A stretch of DNA of 64,000 nt from Streptococcus infantis (GCF_000963255.1 NZ_JYOV01000022.1:142133-206132); one strand, 5' to 3'; counted from the stretch's first letter, positions 34,395-44,364 are shown. Program-made: numbers and translations. The notes: a model not told the origin generated them from the letters alone.

Positions 34395-35711
34395 ATGTTA
34401 ACATACGATTTAATTGTAATAGGATTTGGTAAGGCAGGTAAGACGCTTGCTGGAAAACTAGCTTCAGCTGGTAAAAAAGTTGCCCTTATCGAACGTAGTA
34501 AGGCGATGTACGGCGGTACTTGTATCAATATCGGTTGTATCCCAACTAAAACCTTGTTAGTTGCTGCTGAAAAAGACTTGTCATTTGATCAAGTCATGGC
34601 TACTAAAAACACGGTTACTACACGCCTTAATGGTAAAAACTATGCTACTGTCGCAGGTACAGGCGTAGATATCTTTGATGCTGAAGCTCACTTTGTTTCT
34701 AATAAAGTCATCGAAATCCAAGCTGGTGACGAAAAACAAGAACTGACTGCTGAAACTATCGTCATCAACACTGGTGCTGTTTCAAACGTATTGCCAATTC
34801 CAGGACTTGCTACAAGCAAGAATGTCTTTGACTCAACAGGCATCCAAAGCTTAGACAAATTACCTGAAAAACTTGGTGTCCTTGGTGGCGGAAACATCGG
34901 CCTTGAATTTGCCGGTCTCTACAACAAACTTGGAAGCAAGGTTACAGTCCTAGATGCCTTGGATACATTCCTACCTCGTGCAGAATCTTCTATCGCTGCT
35001 CTTGCTAAACAGTACATGGAAGAAGACGGAATCGAATTGCTTCAAAACATCCGTACTACTGAAATCAAAAATGATGGCGACCAAGTCCTTGTCGTAACTG
35101 AAAACGAAACTTATCGTTTCGATGCCCTTCTCTACGCAACTGGACGTAAACCAAAGGTTGAACCTCTTCATCTCGAAAACACAGATATTGAACTAACTGA
35201 ACGCGGCGCTATTAAAGTCGACAAACACTGTCAAACAAACGTTCCTGGTGTCTTTGCTGTTGGAGATGTCAACGGTGGCCTTCAGTTTACCTACATTTCA
35301 TTAGATGACTTCCGTGTTGTTTATAGCTACCTCGCTGGTGATGGCAGCTACACACTCGAAGATCGTCTCAATGTACCAAATACTCTTTTTATCACACCTG
35401 CACTTTCACAAGTTGGTTTGACTGAAAGTCAAGCAGCTGATTTGAAACTTCCATATGCTGTTAAGGAAATCCCTGTTGCAGCAATGCCTCGTGGTCATGT
35501 AAATGGTGACCTTCGTGGTGCCTTCAAAGCTGTTGTCAATACTGAAACAAAAGAAATTCTTGGCGCAACTATCTTCTCTGAAGGTTCACAAGAAATCATC
35601 AACATCATTACTGTTGCTATGGACAACAAGATTCCATACACTTACTTCACAAAACAAATCTTCACTCACCCAACCTTGGCTGAGAACTTAAATGACTTGT
35701 TTGCGATTTAA
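34395..35711 (+). CDS. har: Pyridine nucleotide-disulfide oxidoreductase, probable hypothiocyanous acid reductase
   Basis: This 438-residue flavoprotein binds FAD (VIGFGKAGKTLAGKLA near residue 8) and NAD(P)H (VLGGGNIGLEFAGLY near residue 160). The redox-active cysteines are Cys43 and Cys48 in GGTCINIGCIPTK. The second FAD motif is VFAVGDVNGG, and the C-terminal dimer domain ends YTYFTKQIFTHPTLAENLND. It resembles RclA/MerA-like reductases. The neighbourhood (cshA before, murT after) matches that of the pneumococcal enzyme Har, which detoxifies host-made hypothiocyanous acid using NADPH or NADH. A different disulfide substrate cannot be excluded. Confidence 0.78.
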   Translation: MLTYDLIVIGFGKAGKTLAGKLASAGKKVALIERSKAMYGGTCINIGCIPTKTLLVAAEKDLSFDQVMATKNTVTTRLNGKNYATVAGTGVDIFDAEAHFVSNKVIEIQAGDEKQELTAETIVINTGAVSNVLPIPGLATSKNVFDSTGIQSLDKLPEKLGVLGGGNIGLEFAGLYNKLGSKVTVLDALDTFLPRAESSIAALAKQYMEEDGIELLQNIRTTEIKNDGDQVLVVTENETYRFDALLYATGRKPKVEPLHLENTDIELTERGAIKVDKHCQTNVPGVFAVGDVNGGLQFTYISLDDFRVVYSYLAGDGSYTLEDRLNVPNTLFITPALSQVGLTESQAADLKLPYAVKEIPVAAMPRGHVNGDLRGAFKAVVNTETKEILGATIFSEGSQEIINIITVAMDNKIPYTYFTKQIFTHPTLAENLNDLFAI

Positions 35712-35727
35712 TAGATTTAATAATAGA

Positions 35728-35754
35728 AAGCAGCCCTCCTTGGGCTGTTTTTCT
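35728..35754 (+). terminator. Terminator after the flavoprotein gene
   Basis: A stem built on CAGCCC (35731-35736) and GGGCTG (35742-35747), extended by A-T pairs, is followed by TTTTTC. Confidence 0.8.
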
Positions 35755-35791
35755 TTTTCTAAAATCTCAAATCTGTCTTTTTCAGCATTTA

Positions 35792-35800
35792 TGATATAAT
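35792..35800 (+). promoter_or_regulatory. Extended -10 promoter of murT-gatD, predicted leaderless
   Basis: TGATATAAT (35792-35800) ends 6 bases before the ATG at 35807. No Shine-Dalgarno sequence lies between them. The same TGATATAAT element precedes the radical SAM operon in this window. Confidence 0.7.
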
Positions 35801-35806
35801 AGAAAC

Positions 35807-37150
35807 ATGAAATTAAAAACTACTTTGGGCCTTCTTGCTGGGCGTTCTTCTCATTTTATCTTGAGTCGTCTTGGACGTGGAAGTACGCTCCCTGGAAAAC
35901 TTGCCCTTCAATTTGATAAAGATATTTTACAACATTTAGCGAAGAACTATGAGATTGTTGTAGTAACTGGTACCAATGGGAAAACCTTGACAACCGCTCT
36001 CACTGTCGGTATCCTAAAGGAAATTTATGGTCAAGTTTTAACTAATCCAAGTGGTGCCAACATGATCACAGGGATTACAACGACTTTCTTGACTGCAAAA
36101 TCTTCAAAAACTGGCAAGAACATCGCTGTCCTTGAAATCGACGAAGCTAGTCTCTCACGTATCTGTGACTACATCCAGCCTAGTCTTTTCGTTATCACCA
36201 ATATCTTCCGCGACCAGATGGATCGCTACGGTGAGATTTATACGACCTACAACATGATTTTGGATGCTATTCGAAAAGTTCCTACTGCTACTGTTCTGCT
36301 GAACGGTGATAGTCCACTTTTCTACAAGCCTGCAATTCCAAATCCTGTTCAGTATTTTGGTTTTGATTTGGAAAAAGGTCCAGCAAAACTTGCTCACTAC
36401 AATACTGAAGGTATTCTCTGTCCAGACTGTCAAAGTATTTTGAAATATGAGCTCAACACTTATGCCAATTTGGGAGCTTATATTTGTGAAAATTGTGGAT
36501 GTAAAAGACCTGACTTGGACTACCGTCTAACAGAATTGGTTGAGTTGACCAACAATCGTTCTCGCTTTGTTATTGACGGACAGGAATACGGTATCCAAAT
36601 CGGTGGACTTTATAATATCTACAATGCTCTCGCAGCAGTCGCTATCGCCCGTTACCTTGGAGCTGATTCTCAACTGATTAAGCAAGGATTTGATAAGAGT
36701 CGAGCTGTTTTTGGACGACAAGAAACCTTCCAAATCGGTGACAAGGAATGCACACTGGTTCTCATCAAGAATCCTGTCGGTGCTACACAAGCTATTGAAA
36801 TGATTAAACTAGCTCCCTATCCATTTAGTCTTTCTGTTCTCCTCAATGCCAACTATGCGGACGGGATTGATACCAGCTGGATTTGGGATGCTGACTTTGA
36901 GCAAATTACTGATATAGACATTCCTGAAATCAATGCGGGTGGAGTTCGTCATTCTGAAATTGCTCGTCGTCTACGTGTTACTGGCTATCCAGCTGACAAG
37001 ATCACTGAAACAAGTAGCCTGGAACAAGTTCTCAAAACAATCGAAGCTCAAGACTGCAAGCATGCCTATATCCTTGCGACTTATACGGCTATGTTAGAAT
37101 TCCGAGAATTACTAGCCAATCGTCAGATTGTTAGAAAGGAGATGAACTAA
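35807..37150 (+). CDS. murT: Lipid II isoglutaminyl synthase, ligase subunit MurT
   Basis: This 447-residue Mur ligase-type enzyme has the ATP-binding loop [11 protein letters not shown] near residue 50, the central Mur ligase domain, and an inserted zinc ribbon with four cysteines (CPDCQS and CENCGC, residues about 205-230), which is the MurT hallmark. A C-terminal MurT domain follows. With GatD it amidates the alpha-carboxyl of D-iso-glutamate in lipid II, using glutamine-derived ammonia, in the cytoplasm. The gene ends with an overlap on gatD. Amidation is essential for cross-linking in streptococci. Confidence 0.93.
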   Translation: MKLKTTLGLLAGRSSHFILSRLGRGSTLPGKLALQFDKDILQHLAKNYEIVVVTGTNGKTLTTALTVGILKEIYGQVLTNPSGANMITGITTTFLTAKSSKTGKNIAVLEIDEASLSRICDYIQPSLFVITNIFRDQMDRYGEIYTTYNMILDAIRKVPTATVLLNGDSPLFYKPAIPNPVQYFGFDLEKGPAKLAHYNTEGILCPDCQSILKYELNTYANLGAYICENCGCKRPDLDYRLTELVELTNNRSRFVIDGQEYGIQIGGLYNIYNALAAVAIARYLGADSQLIKQGFDKSRAVFGRQETFQIGDKECTLVLIKNPVGATQAIEMIKLAPYPFSLSVLLNANYADGIDTSWIWDADFEQITDIDIPEINAGGVRHSEIARRLRVTGYPADKITETSSLEQVLKTIEAQDCKHAYILATYTAMLEFRELLANRQIVRKEMN

Positions 37151-37932
37151 TGGTTTATACTTCACTTTCCTCAAAAGACGGCAATTATCCTTACCAACTA
37201 AATATCGCCCACCTCTATGGGAATCTCATGAACACCTACGGAGATAATGGGAATATCCTCATGCTCAAGTACGTCGCTGAAAAGCTTGGGGCCCATGTGA
37301 CAGTTGACATCGTTTCACTTCATGATGATTTCGATGAAAATCACTACGACATCGCCTTTTTCGGTGGCGGTCAGGACTTTGAACAGAGCATCATTGCTGG
37401 TGATTTGCCAGATAAAAAAGAGAGCATTGACAACTTTATCCAAAATGATGGGGTTGTTCTTGCTATCTGTGGTGGCTTCCAACTATTGGGTCAATACTAT
37501 ATCGAAGCTTCAGGCAAACGCATCGAAGGTTTGGGTGTCATGGGACATTACACACTCAACCAAACCAATAACCGCTTTATCGGTGACATTAAAATTCATA
37601 ACGAAGAATTTGATGAAACCTATTATGGTTTTGAAAACCACCAAGGTCGTACCTTCCTCTCAGATGACCAAAAGCCACTCGGGCAGGTTGTTTACGGAAA
37701 TGGAAACAACGAAGAAAAGGTCGGTGAAGGTGTTCACTATAAAAATGTTTTCGGTTCTTATTTCCACGGGCCTATTTTATCCCGTAATGCAAACTTAGCC
37801 TATCGCTTGGTCACAACTGCACTTAAGAAAAAGTATGGTCAGGACATCGTCCTTCCAGCTTATAAGGATATTCTGAGCCAAGAAGTCGCTGAAGAATACA
37901 GCGATGTGAAAAGCAAGGCAGAATTTAACTAA
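37150..37932 (+). CDS. gatD: Lipid II isoglutaminyl synthase, glutaminase subunit GatD
   Basis: This 260-residue class I glutamine amidotransferase has the nucleophile Cys in [13 protein letters not shown] near residue 105 and the catalytic His in [12 protein letters not shown] near residue 205. It releases ammonia from glutamine and passes it to MurT. The ATG shares a base with the murT stop codon and lies after AAAGGAG within murT, so the two are made together. A terminator follows at 37941. Confidence 0.93.
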   Translation: MVYTSLSSKDGNYPYQLNIAHLYGNLMNTYGDNGNILMLKYVAEKLGAHVTVDIVSLHDDFDENHYDIAFFGGGQDFEQSIIAGDLPDKKESIDNFIQNDGVVLAICGGFQLLGQYYIEASGKRIEGLGVMGHYTLNQTNNRFIGDIKIHNEEFDETYYGFENHQGRTFLSDDQKPLGQVVYGNGNNEEKVGEGVHYKNVFGSYFHGPILSRNANLAYRLVTTALKKKYGQDIVLPAYKDILSQEVAEEYSDVKSKAEFN

Positions 37933-37940
37933 ACTTCCAT

Positions 37941-37974
37941 TTCCAACATGCTAATAGCTGTTGGAATTTTTTTA
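37941..37974 (+). terminator. Terminator of murT-gatD
   Basis: An 8-bp stem TTCCAACA (37941-37948) with TGTTGGAA (37959-37966) is followed by TTTTTTT. Confidence 0.9.
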
Positions 37975-38047
37975 GGCTCTTTTCCCCTTCTCCCTTGCAT
38001 TTTCTACTAATTTTTGCAAAAATAGAGGGGTAGAAAGAAGGTAGCAT

Positions 38048-39130
38048 ATGTCTAAATTACAACAAATCTTAACTTATCTTGAATCAGAAAAGCTAGACGT
38101 CGCTGTCGTATCTGACCCCGTCACTATCAATTACCTCACTGGCTTTTACAGTGATCCCCACGAACGCCAGATGTTCCTCTTTGTCCTTGCAGATCAGGAA
38201 CCGCTTCTCTTCGTTCCAGCCCTTGAGGTTGAGCGTGCAACTAGCACTGTCTCATTCCCAGTTGTTGGTTATGTGGACTCTGAAAACCCTTGGAAGAAAA
38301 TTCAAAATGCTCTTCCACAGTTTGACTTCAAACGTGTAGCAGTTGAGTTTGATAATCTCATCTTGACCAAATATCATGGCTTGAAGACTGTCTTTGAAAG
38401 TGCTGAGTTTGATAACTTGACTCCATTGATCCAACGCATGCGCTTGATCAAATCAGCAGACGAAGTGCAAAAGATGATGGTTGCAGGTGTTTACGCCGAC
38501 AAGTCTGTTAAAGTTGGTTTTGACAATATCTCTCTTGATAATACGGAAACTGATATCATTGCGCAAATCGACTTTGCTATGAAACGTGAAGGCTACGAAA
38601 TGAGCTTTGATACTATGGTCTTGACAGGAGATAACGCTGCAAATCCACATGGTATTCCTGGAGCAAACAAGGTTGAAAAAGATGCCCTTCTCCTCTTTGA
38701 CCTCGGAGTTATGGTCAATGGCTATGCATCAGATATGACTCGTACAGTCGCTGTTGGTAAACCTGACCAATTCAAGAAAGATATTTACAACTTGACTCTG
38801 GAAGCCCAACAAGCTGCCCTTGACTTTATCAAACCTGGTGTGACAGCTCATGAAGTAGACCGCGCAGCTCGTGAAGTGATCGAAAAAGCTGGCTACGGTG
38901 AGTACTTCAATCACCGTCTTGGTCATGGTATCGGTATGGACGTCCACGAATTCCCATCCATCATGGAAGGAAACGACATGGTTATCGAAGAAGGCATGTG
39001 CTTCTCAGTTGAACCTGGTATCTACATCCCTGGTAAAGTCGGTGTCCGAATCGAAGACTGCGGTGTTGTTACGAAGGATGGCTTCGACCTCTTTACAAAC
39101 ACCAGCAAAGATTTGCTTTATTTTGATTAA
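38048..39130 (+). CDS. pepQ: Xaa-Pro dipeptidase
   Basis: This 360-residue cytoplasmic metallopeptidase of family M24B cuts dipeptides with C-terminal proline. After a creatinase-like N-terminal domain (1-125), the pita-bread domain shows the metal ligands in LLFDLGVMVNGYASDMTRT (two Asp), the HRLGHGIGMDVHE histidine, and the Glu residues in FSVEPGIY and RIEDCGVV. AAGGTAGC lies before the ATG. It is transcribed alone, with a bidirectional terminator after it. Confidence 0.92.
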   Translation: MSKLQQILTYLESEKLDVAVVSDPVTINYLTGFYSDPHERQMFLFVLADQEPLLFVPALEVERATSTVSFPVVGYVDSENPWKKIQNALPQFDFKRVAVEFDNLILTKYHGLKTVFESAEFDNLTPLIQRMRLIKSADEVQKMMVAGVYADKSVKVGFDNISLDNTETDIIAQIDFAMKREGYEMSFDTMVLTGDNAANPHGIPGANKVEKDALLLFDLGVMVNGYASDMTRTVAVGKPDQFKKDIYNLTLEAQQAALDFIKPGVTAHEVDRAAREVIEKAGYGEYFNHRLGHGIGMDVHEFPSIMEGNDMVIEEGMCFSVEPGIYIPGKVGVRIEDCGVVTKDGFDLFTNTSKDLLYFD

Positions 39131-39144
39131 AAAGTATATTACAA

Positions 39145-39186
39145 AAATAAGATGGAAAAGCTTAACTTTCCATCTTATTTTTTGAT
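39145..39186. terminator. Bidirectional terminator between pepQ and a GNAT gene
   Basis: A perfect 14-bp stem (39145-39158 with 39167-39180) with A runs on one side and T runs on the other ends both convergent genes. It overlaps the last codons of the minus-strand acetyltransferase gene. Confidence 0.85.
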
Positions 39187-39717
39187 TTGATAATAAATTT
39201 TATCAGCTATATAACCTTTTCGTTCAACTGCATTTGGAATCGTCTTCCAAAAAGTCATACCAGCCTTTTCCATCACACGACCAGAGGCAGGATTTAAACT
39301 TGCATAGCAGGCATTAACCTCTTTAAATTCAATCTCATCCAGACAGTATGATAAAACTGCCTTCAAGGCTTCTGTCATGAGTCCTCGTCCCCAGTAGTCC
39401 ATTCCTAAGATATATCCGATCTCACAGCTAGAGTTTTCTTCATCCACACTGACCAGACTAATATCTCCAATGACATAGTCTGGATTTTCTTTGAGACTAA
39501 TGGCCCATTTATAGTAATTTGGATCGTCATAGGATTTTACCCAATTACCAATAGAATTTCGAGTCTGTTCGACATTCAGGTGTGGATTCCAAGTCACATA
39601 AGTTAGATTTTCTGGGCATGAAGCCCAATTATCAAACATGGCTCGAGCATCACCTTCCACAAATCTCCTCAGTATCAAACGTTCTGTCTCAATAGTTTGT
39701 GTACCTAGTGCTTTCAT
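39175..39717 (-). CDS. RimJ/RimL-type GNAT N-acetyltransferase
   Basis: This 180-residue protein begins with the typical TERLILRRFVEGDARAMFDNW and has the acetyl-CoA motif LGMDYWGRGLMTEALKAVL near residue 108 and a C-terminal SGRVMEKAGMTFWKT. The RimJ/RimL-like group acetylates N-termini of proteins or small molecules; the substrate is unknown. The ribosome binding site is weak (GCGAG). Confidence 0.82.
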   Translation of the reverse strand: MKALGTQTIETERLILRRFVEGDARAMFDNWASCPENLTYVTWNPHLNVEQTRNSIGNWVKSYDDPNYYKWAISLKENPDYVIGDISLVSVDEENSSCEIGYILGMDYWGRGLMTEALKAVLSYCLDEIEFKEVNACYASLNPASGRVMEKAGMTFWKTIPNAVERKGYIADKIYYQIKK

Positions 39718-40012
39718 AATCGTTACTCGCTTTCTATTTGAATGTTCAAGCTAAGAAGGTCCACTGGACCTTCTTAGCTTTCTTATTTCTTTTGAGAGGG
39801 TAAAAACACTTTACTCATAAACATTGAGAAAACAACAGTTTCCTCTAATTTCATGACGCAGTAGCTGTCTGGTTTGAAATACGTTTTATCAAGCTTTTTC
39901 AAGCCTAGTCAGCCTTGCGGGGGTGAGACTACGAAATCGAACTCTTCGAGTTACCGGACCTTCCTCGCTTTTCTATTTTCAGGCTCGGGGTAAAAACCTC
40001 CCCCAGAGGTTT
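39718..40012. other. Gene-poor interval with possible degenerate repeat
   Basis: The 295 bases contain no convincing gene. Between 39790 and 39960 lies sequence richer in GC than typical spacers here, with a small inverted repeat (AACTCTTCGAGTT, 39939-39951). A 23-codon minus-strand frame (about 39790-39860, MKLEETVVFSMFMSKVF) has no ribosome binding site. The nadE terminator closes the interval. Confidence 0.4.
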
Positions 40013-40016
40013 TTAC
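39990..40016 (-). terminator. nadE terminator
   Basis: A perfect 11-bp stem GTAAAAACCTC (39990-40000) with GAGGTTTTTAC (40006-40016) overlaps the nadE stop codon. On the minus strand the descending arm supplies the T run. Confidence 0.75.
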
Positions 40017-40837
40017 TCCCAAAACGTATCAAACACGGTGATTGGTAGGTGGCGTTTGTGTTGGCCTTTGTACCACCATTTTTCAATGGTGGCTTGAGCT
40101 TCTGGGCTGACTTGCTTACCTTCGAGGTAATCATCAATCTCTGCGTAGGTTACACCGAGTGCAACTTCGTCTGCAATACCTGGTTTTTCTTCTTCCAAAT
40201 CTGCTATTGGGATTTTTTCATAGAGGGCTGGATCAGCTCCAAGTTCCTTCAAAAGTTGTTTTCCTTGGCGTTTATTGAGGCGATAAAGTGGGAGAATATC
40301 TGCACCACCGTCACCAAATTTGGTAAAGAAACCTGTGATATTTTCCGCAGCATGGTCAGTCCCGATAACTGCTCCGCTATGGGTACCCGCAAGGGCATAT
40401 TGGGCAATCATACGACTACGAGCCTTGATATTTCCCTTGTTAAAATCGGAAACATGACTGCCTGTTGCTTCCACTGCTGTTGTCATAGCATCAGCAGATT
40501 CCTTGATATTAATGACCAAGCTCACATCTGGTTGGATAAAAGCTAGGGCTTTTTGGGCATCTACTTCATCAGCTTGCACTCCATACGGCAGGCGTACAGC
40601 GATAAATTTATAGCTGTCATCTCCAGTTTCTGCTCGCATTTCTTCCATAGCTAGTTGAGCCAAGCGTCCTGCCAAGGTCGAGTCCTGTCCCCCAGAAATT
40701 CCTAATACAAAAGTTTTAAGGAAGGGATGTTTTTTAAGGTATTTTTTCAAAAAGTCAATGGAACGACGAATTTCTTCCTGGGCATCAATCACTGGTTTAA
40801 CCCCCAGTTCTTGGATAATGGTCTCTTGCAAACTCAT
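40013..40837 (-). CDS. nadE: Ammonia-dependent NAD+ synthetase
   Basis: This 274-residue enzyme makes NAD+ from deamido-NAD, ATP and ammonia. The pyrophosphatase loop is [16 protein letters not shown] near residue 45, and [23 protein letters not shown] near residue 160 holds the family's ATP and deamido-NAD contacts. It has no glutaminase domain, hence ammonia dependence. It overlaps pncB by 4 bases, and its ribosome binding site (AGGAG) lies inside the pncB end. The two catalyse non-consecutive steps of the nicotinate salvage route. Confidence 0.94.
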   Translation of the reverse strand: MSLQETIIQELGVKPVIDAQEEIRRSIDFLKKYLKKHPFLKTFVLGISGGQDSTLAGRLAQLAMEEMRAETGDDSYKFIAVRLPYGVQADEVDAQKALAFIQPDVSLVINIKESADAMTTAVEATGSHVSDFNKGNIKARSRMIAQYALAGTHSGAVIGTDHAAENITGFFTKFGDGGADILPLYRLNKRQGKQLLKELGADPALYEKIPIADLEEEKPGIADEVALGVTYAEIDDYLEGKQVSPEAQATIEKWWYKGQHKRHLPITVFDTFWE

Positions 40838-42294
40838 TCTTCTTCTCCTTCACCTAGAGCTTCCTTACGCATTTTATCAATCAAGTCCATCTTATCTTGC
40901 CACACATCACGAGCCAAATCGACAGGGTAATGTTGTGGGTTAAGAACACGTTTGTATTCGTCCCAGAGCTTGTCAAATTCCTTACGAGCATAGGTTTGAA
41001 TTTCAGGTAAACTTGGTAAATCATAGACTAGCTTACCTTCCTTGAAAATGTCTACTAAGAGAGGAACAGCATCAAAATTACGGACAGTTTTCTTGATGTA
41101 AGTATAGGTTGGATGGAACATCTTGATTTCAGTCATACTAGCAACATCGACACCGTCATAGGTAATGTAATCACCTTCTGACTTGCCTTTTTCACGACTG
41201 GTGATGCGCCAAACTTGTTTCTTACCTGGTGTTGAAACCTTCTCTGCATTGTTTGAAAGTTTAATGGTATTGCGCATATGACCATTCTCATCTTCGATGG
41301 CAACAACCTTATATACTGCCCCAAGTGCTGGTTGGTCATAGGCTGTGATGAGCTTAGTTCCTACCCCCCAGACATCAATCTTAGCTTTTTGCATTTTGAG
41401 GTTAAGGATGGTATTTTCATCCAGGTCATTGGATGCATAAATCTTAGCATCAGTAAATCCTGCCTCGTCCAGTTGTTGACGAACTTTTTTAGAAATATAG
41501 GCGATATCTCCAGAATCAATACGAACACCAAGGAAATTAATCTTGTCACCAAGTTCACGTGCAACCTGAATTGCTGCTGGAACACCGATGCGAAGAGTAT
41601 CGTAGGTATCCACTAGGAAGACACAGTTTTTGTGAGTTGAGGCATAAGCCTTGAAAGCTTGGTAATCATTGCCATAAACTTGAACTAAAGCATGAGCATG
41701 AGTCCCTAAAACCGGAATTCCAAAGAGCTTACCAGCACGGACATTACTGGTTCCATTAGCACCACCAATGACAGCCGCACGTGTTCCCCAGATAGCTGCA
41801 TCCATCTCTTGCGCACGACGTGTACCAAACTCCATCAAAGGTTCATCTTCAATGACTGAACGAATACGAGCAGCCTTGGTCGCAATCAAGGTTTGAAAGT
41901 TGACGATATTTAAAAGTGCTGTTTCAACCAACTGACACTGAGCCAAAGGTCCCTCCACTTGAACGATCGGTTCATTAGCAAATACTAAGTCCCCTTCTTG
42001 AGCGGAACGTACAGTCAATTCCAACTTGAGATTACGGAGATATTCCAAGAAGGCGCCATGATAACCAAGTGATTCCAAATAAGCTATATCGCTATCTGAG
42101 AAACGCAAGTTTTCAAGGTATTTCACAATTCGTTCCAAACCTGCAAATACAGCATAACCATTTTTAAACGGTTGTTGGCGGAAATAAACTTCAAAAACTG
42201 CTTTCTTGTTATGAATTCCTTGGTCGAAGTAAACTTGCATCATGTTAATCTGATACAAATCTGTGTGCAATGTTAAACTGTCATCTGGGTACAT
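40834..42294 (-). CDS. pncB: Nicotinate phosphoribosyltransferase
   Basis: This 486-residue enzyme joins nicotinic acid to PRPP, with ATP hydrolysis, to give nicotinate mononucleotide. Signatures are [15 protein letters not shown] at the N-terminus, [13 protein letters not shown] near residue 157 (phosphohistidine/PRPP region), [22 protein letters not shown] near residue 182, and [17 protein letters not shown] near residue 255. AAGGA lies before the ATG. Together with pncA and nadE in this window it forms an almost full nicotinamide-to-NAD route. Confidence 0.93.
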   Translation of the reverse strand: MYPDDSLTLHTDLYQINMMQVYFDQGIHNKKAVFEVYFRQQPFKNGYAVFAGLERIVKYLENLRFSDSDIAYLESLGYHGAFLEYLRNLKLELTVRSAQEGDLVFANEPIVQVEGPLAQCQLVETALLNIVNFQTLIATKAARIRSVIEDEPLMEFGTRRAQEMDAAIWGTRAAVIGGANGTSNVRAGKLFGIPVLGTHAHALVQVYGNDYQAFKAYASTHKNCVFLVDTYDTLRIGVPAAIQVARELGDKINFLGVRIDSGDIAYISKKVRQQLDEAGFTDAKIYASNDLDENTILNLKMQKAKIDVWGVGTKLITAYDQPALGAVYKVVAIEDENGHMRNTIKLSNNAEKVSTPGKKQVWRITSREKGKSEGDYITYDGVDVASMTEIKMFHPTYTYIKKTVRNFDAVPLLVDIFKEGKLVYDLPSLPEIQTYARKEFDKLWDEYKRVLNPQHYPVDLARDVWQDKMDLIDKMRKEALGEGEEE

Positions 42295-42401
42295 ATACTG
42301 TCCTTCTTCCTTATTTGTAAAAAGATGAAAATGTTTCTTCTTTTCTCATAAATTAGTACTATTATAACACATTTTATCGATATTGATAAAAAGCTAACAA
42401 G

Positions 42402-42890
42402 CTATTCTATGCTCTCGAGCTCATCCATATCTTTTTCATACTTCTTCTGAGCCCATTCACCATAACTTTTCAAACCTAAGTTTCCAATAAAGACCCAAGG
42501 AAGATAAAAGATATAGGTAAATACCCAAGCAGACAAGTATTTAACGTTCAGAGGATTGTGCTGGTAAATTTCTATGTTGAATTGATAATTCTGTAACATT
42601 AAAAGAGCCGTAATAGCCAAGGTCAGGAAAAAACAACCCAAAATCGTAAAATGAAAACGACTATAATAGGTCACACCTAGACTTCGAGCACGGTTGAAAA
42701 AGTAAAAAGTCCCAATAATGATAATGATGAGCATCATACTCGGATTAAAAAGGCTTGGTGCCAATACTGCAATCATATAAGATAGGAGCGACAAAGAAAT
42801 GAAGATATAGAAACTTTCAGCCCCAGCTTTATTGATTAATTGTTCTTCTCTTTCATCCAGTAATTGATAATAAAATAATCTATTTTTCAT
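42402..42890 (-). CDS. DUF6773-like membrane protein
   Basis: This 162-residue protein has four predicted membrane helices after an N-terminal stretch (LLDEREEQLINKAGAESFYIF) seen in DUF6773 and related proteins. Such proteins usually follow a small XRE-family regulator, as here, where the genes overlap by 11 bases. Role unknown; the pair may sense a membrane or envelope signal. Confidence 0.65.
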   Translation of the reverse strand: MKNRLFYYQLLDEREEQLINKAGAESFYIFISLSLLSYMIAVLAPSLFNPSMMLIIIIIGTFYFFNRARSLGVTYYSRFHFTILGCFFLTLAITALLMLQNYQFNIEIYQHNPLNVKYLSAWVFTYIFYLPWVFIGNLGLKSYGEWAQKKYEKDMDELESIE

Positions 42891-43089
42891 CTTCTTCCTC
42901 CCAAAATAATTGATCTAAAGTTTTCCCTAAGCATCTACAAATGGACTGGCAAAGGGAGAGACTAGGATTATATTTCCCAGCTTCTATCAAGCCGATAGTC
43001 TGTCTAGTCACACCTACAGCTTCTGCCAAGTCACCTTGTGTCATATCAAGCTCTACTCGAGCAAGTTTTAATTTTAAATTCTTAGCCAC
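42880..43089 (-). CDS. Small XRE-family transcriptional regulator
   Basis: This 69-residue protein is a single Cro/CI helix-turn-helix (KLARVELDMTQGDLAEAVGVTRQTIGLIEAGKYNPSLS, presented here in part) of the short YgzD/Xre type. It starts with GTG, with AGGAGGT 5 bases before. The gene is followed, with an overlap, by a membrane protein gene, a common pair in Firmicutes in which the regulator controls its own operon. Confidence 0.85.
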   Translation of the reverse strand: MAKNLKLKLARVELDMTQGDLAEAVGVTRQTIGLIEAGKYNPSLSLCQSICRCLGKTLDQLFWEEEDEK

Positions 43090-43137
43090 TTCTTACCTCC
43101 TTTATAATTTTAAAAAGTTGCGCTTCTTTCTAAGTTC

Positions 43138-43165
43138 ATTATATCATATAATTTACATTATGCAA
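43138..43165 (-). promoter_or_regulatory. Promoter of the XRE regulator operon
   Basis: On the minus strand TTGCAT (43160-43165) and TATAAT (43138-43143) are 16 bases apart, in strongly A/T-rich DNA about 50 bases from the GTG start. Confidence 0.75.
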
Positions 43166-43199
43166 TATATATCTGTCATTTTGTGCGATTTTTTTAACA

Positions 43200-43233
43200 A
43201 AAACTCTCTACCGCTGAAATGATAGAGAGTTTT
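43200..43233 (-). terminator. Terminator of the HAD phosphatase gene
   Basis: A perfect 11-bp stem (43200-43210 with 43223-43233) is followed on the minus strand by TTG and T-rich sequence, 5 bases after the stop codon. Confidence 0.75.
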
Positions 43234-43237
43234 CTGC

Positions 43238-43834
43238 TTATTCAAATTTTTTCAAAATATCTACAACGTCGCTTCTTTGTTTTACTTGATAGGCTCTGAT
43301 TCCTAGACTTTCAGCCATGTTAGTGTTGTCTGCTATATCATCAAGAAAGACACAATTTGCTGGGTCCAACTGATATTTACGGAGGATCTCTTCAAACATT
43401 TTTCGATCAGGTTTGATAGCCTTGATATCACAGGAAAGAACAAAACCATCTAAAATCTTTTCTAGAGGTGCTAGTTGATTTTTCAATAATTCATAAAAAA
43501 CTGGTGAGGTATTAGATAGGACAAAAATACGATGGCCATTTTCCTTTAAACGTGCAAGAAGCGGAAAGATTTCCGTGTAAATATCGATATAGGAAGGCCA
43601 GTTCCAAATGACTTCTTCAACCTTTTTCTGATAGCAATCTCCTAATAGGGAAAGAACCTTATCAACCAATTCTTCTCGAGTCAAGGTCCCCAGGTCCAAT
43701 CTTTCCCAGAGCCCCGACTGGAAAATCGCCTTGTCTAAGATCAGATAATCTTTCTGAGTTTTAGCTACAGATTTCAAAATCTTATCCTTGTTCCATTCCA
43801 GTAGAACATTACCCATATCCAGTATGATATCCAT
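43238..43834 (-). CDS. HAD-superfamily phosphatase (subfamily IA)
   Basis: This 198-residue hydrolase has motif II FVLSNTS near residue 101, motif III Lys in CDIKAIKPDRKMFEEIL, and motif IV VFLDDIADN. Motif I reads ILDMGNVL, with the first Asp kept but Gly where most relatives have the second, acid-base Asp, a change shared by other phosphatase-like members with the DxGxV pattern. Activity is likely but the substrate is unknown. The start is ATG 43832-43834, with GGAGG 7 bases upstream. Confidence 0.82.
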   Translation of the reverse strand: MDIILDMGNVLLEWNKDKILKSVAKTQKDYLILDKAIFQSGLWERLDLGTLTREELVDKVLSLLGDCYQKKVEEVIWNWPSYIDIYTEIFPLLARLKENGHRIFVLSNTSPVFYELLKNQLAPLEKILDGFVLSCDIKAIKPDRKMFEEILRKYQLDPANCVFLDDIADNTNMAESLGIRAYQVKQRSDVVDILKKFE

Positions 43835-43886
43835 CAACCTACCTCCATCATTATGTGAACAATCTCTTTAAGCGTCCAATGTCTGT

Positions 43887-44297
43887 TTATAAATCTTTTT
43901 GATAATAGTGCCTTTGTCCAGTGCAGGGATAGTCTTTTAAGGTAAAGACTTCCTGGTAACCATGTTTCTGATAAAAGGCTGGCGCTTGAAATTGATAAGT
44001 ATTTACAAAAGCAAAGCGACAGTTTCTCTTTTTAGCTTCACTCTCTGCTTGCTGCAATAGTTGGGAGCCGATTCCTTGTCCTCGCAACTCCTCTTTCACA
44101 AATAAATACTCGATTTCTAGCCAATTCCCAAAGGTCTCTGCTACTAAACCAGCCAGGAGTTGACCATGTTCATCTTCGACATAAAGGTTTAGTGGCTCAC
44201 TTTCAGCAGTTTCTCTTTTGGAACGATTATAGGAGCGAATCAAATCCCCTATCTCCTGTGCTTTCTGAGACTTTGTATTCTCCAATCTAATGTGCAT
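43887..44297 (-). CDS. GNAT-family N-acetyltransferase
   Basis: This 136-residue protein has the acetyl-CoA motif VKEELRGQGIGSQLLQQAE near residue 80 and the C-terminal FYQKHGYQEVFTL. The start is ATG 44295-44297, with GGAGG 5 bases upstream; the frame continues upstream only through a TTG that lies over that site. It lies 52 bases upstream of the HAD phosphatase gene on the same strand. Substrate unknown. Confidence 0.8.
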   Translation of the reverse strand: MHIRLENTKSQKAQEIGDLIRSYNRSKRETAESEPLNLYVEDEHGQLLAGLVAETFGNWLEIEYLFVKEELRGQGIGSQLLQQAESEAKKRNCRFAFVNTYQFQAPAFYQKHGYQEVFTLKDYPCTGQRHYYQKDL

Positions 44298-44364
44298 CAA
44301 AACCTCCTCCAAGACACTTATGCCTTGATTATATTCCTATTTTGAAGAACTGTCAAACTTAAAA

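Noticed and set aside
37304..37798. Plus-strand open frame of 164 codons inside gatD
   Set aside because: It is a shifted frame of gatD; the translated sequence has no domain and no ribosome binding site.
40049..40546. Plus-strand open frame of 165 codons opposite nadE
   Set aside because: It is a mirror of nadE codon bias; its cysteine- and phenylalanine-rich product looks non-biological.
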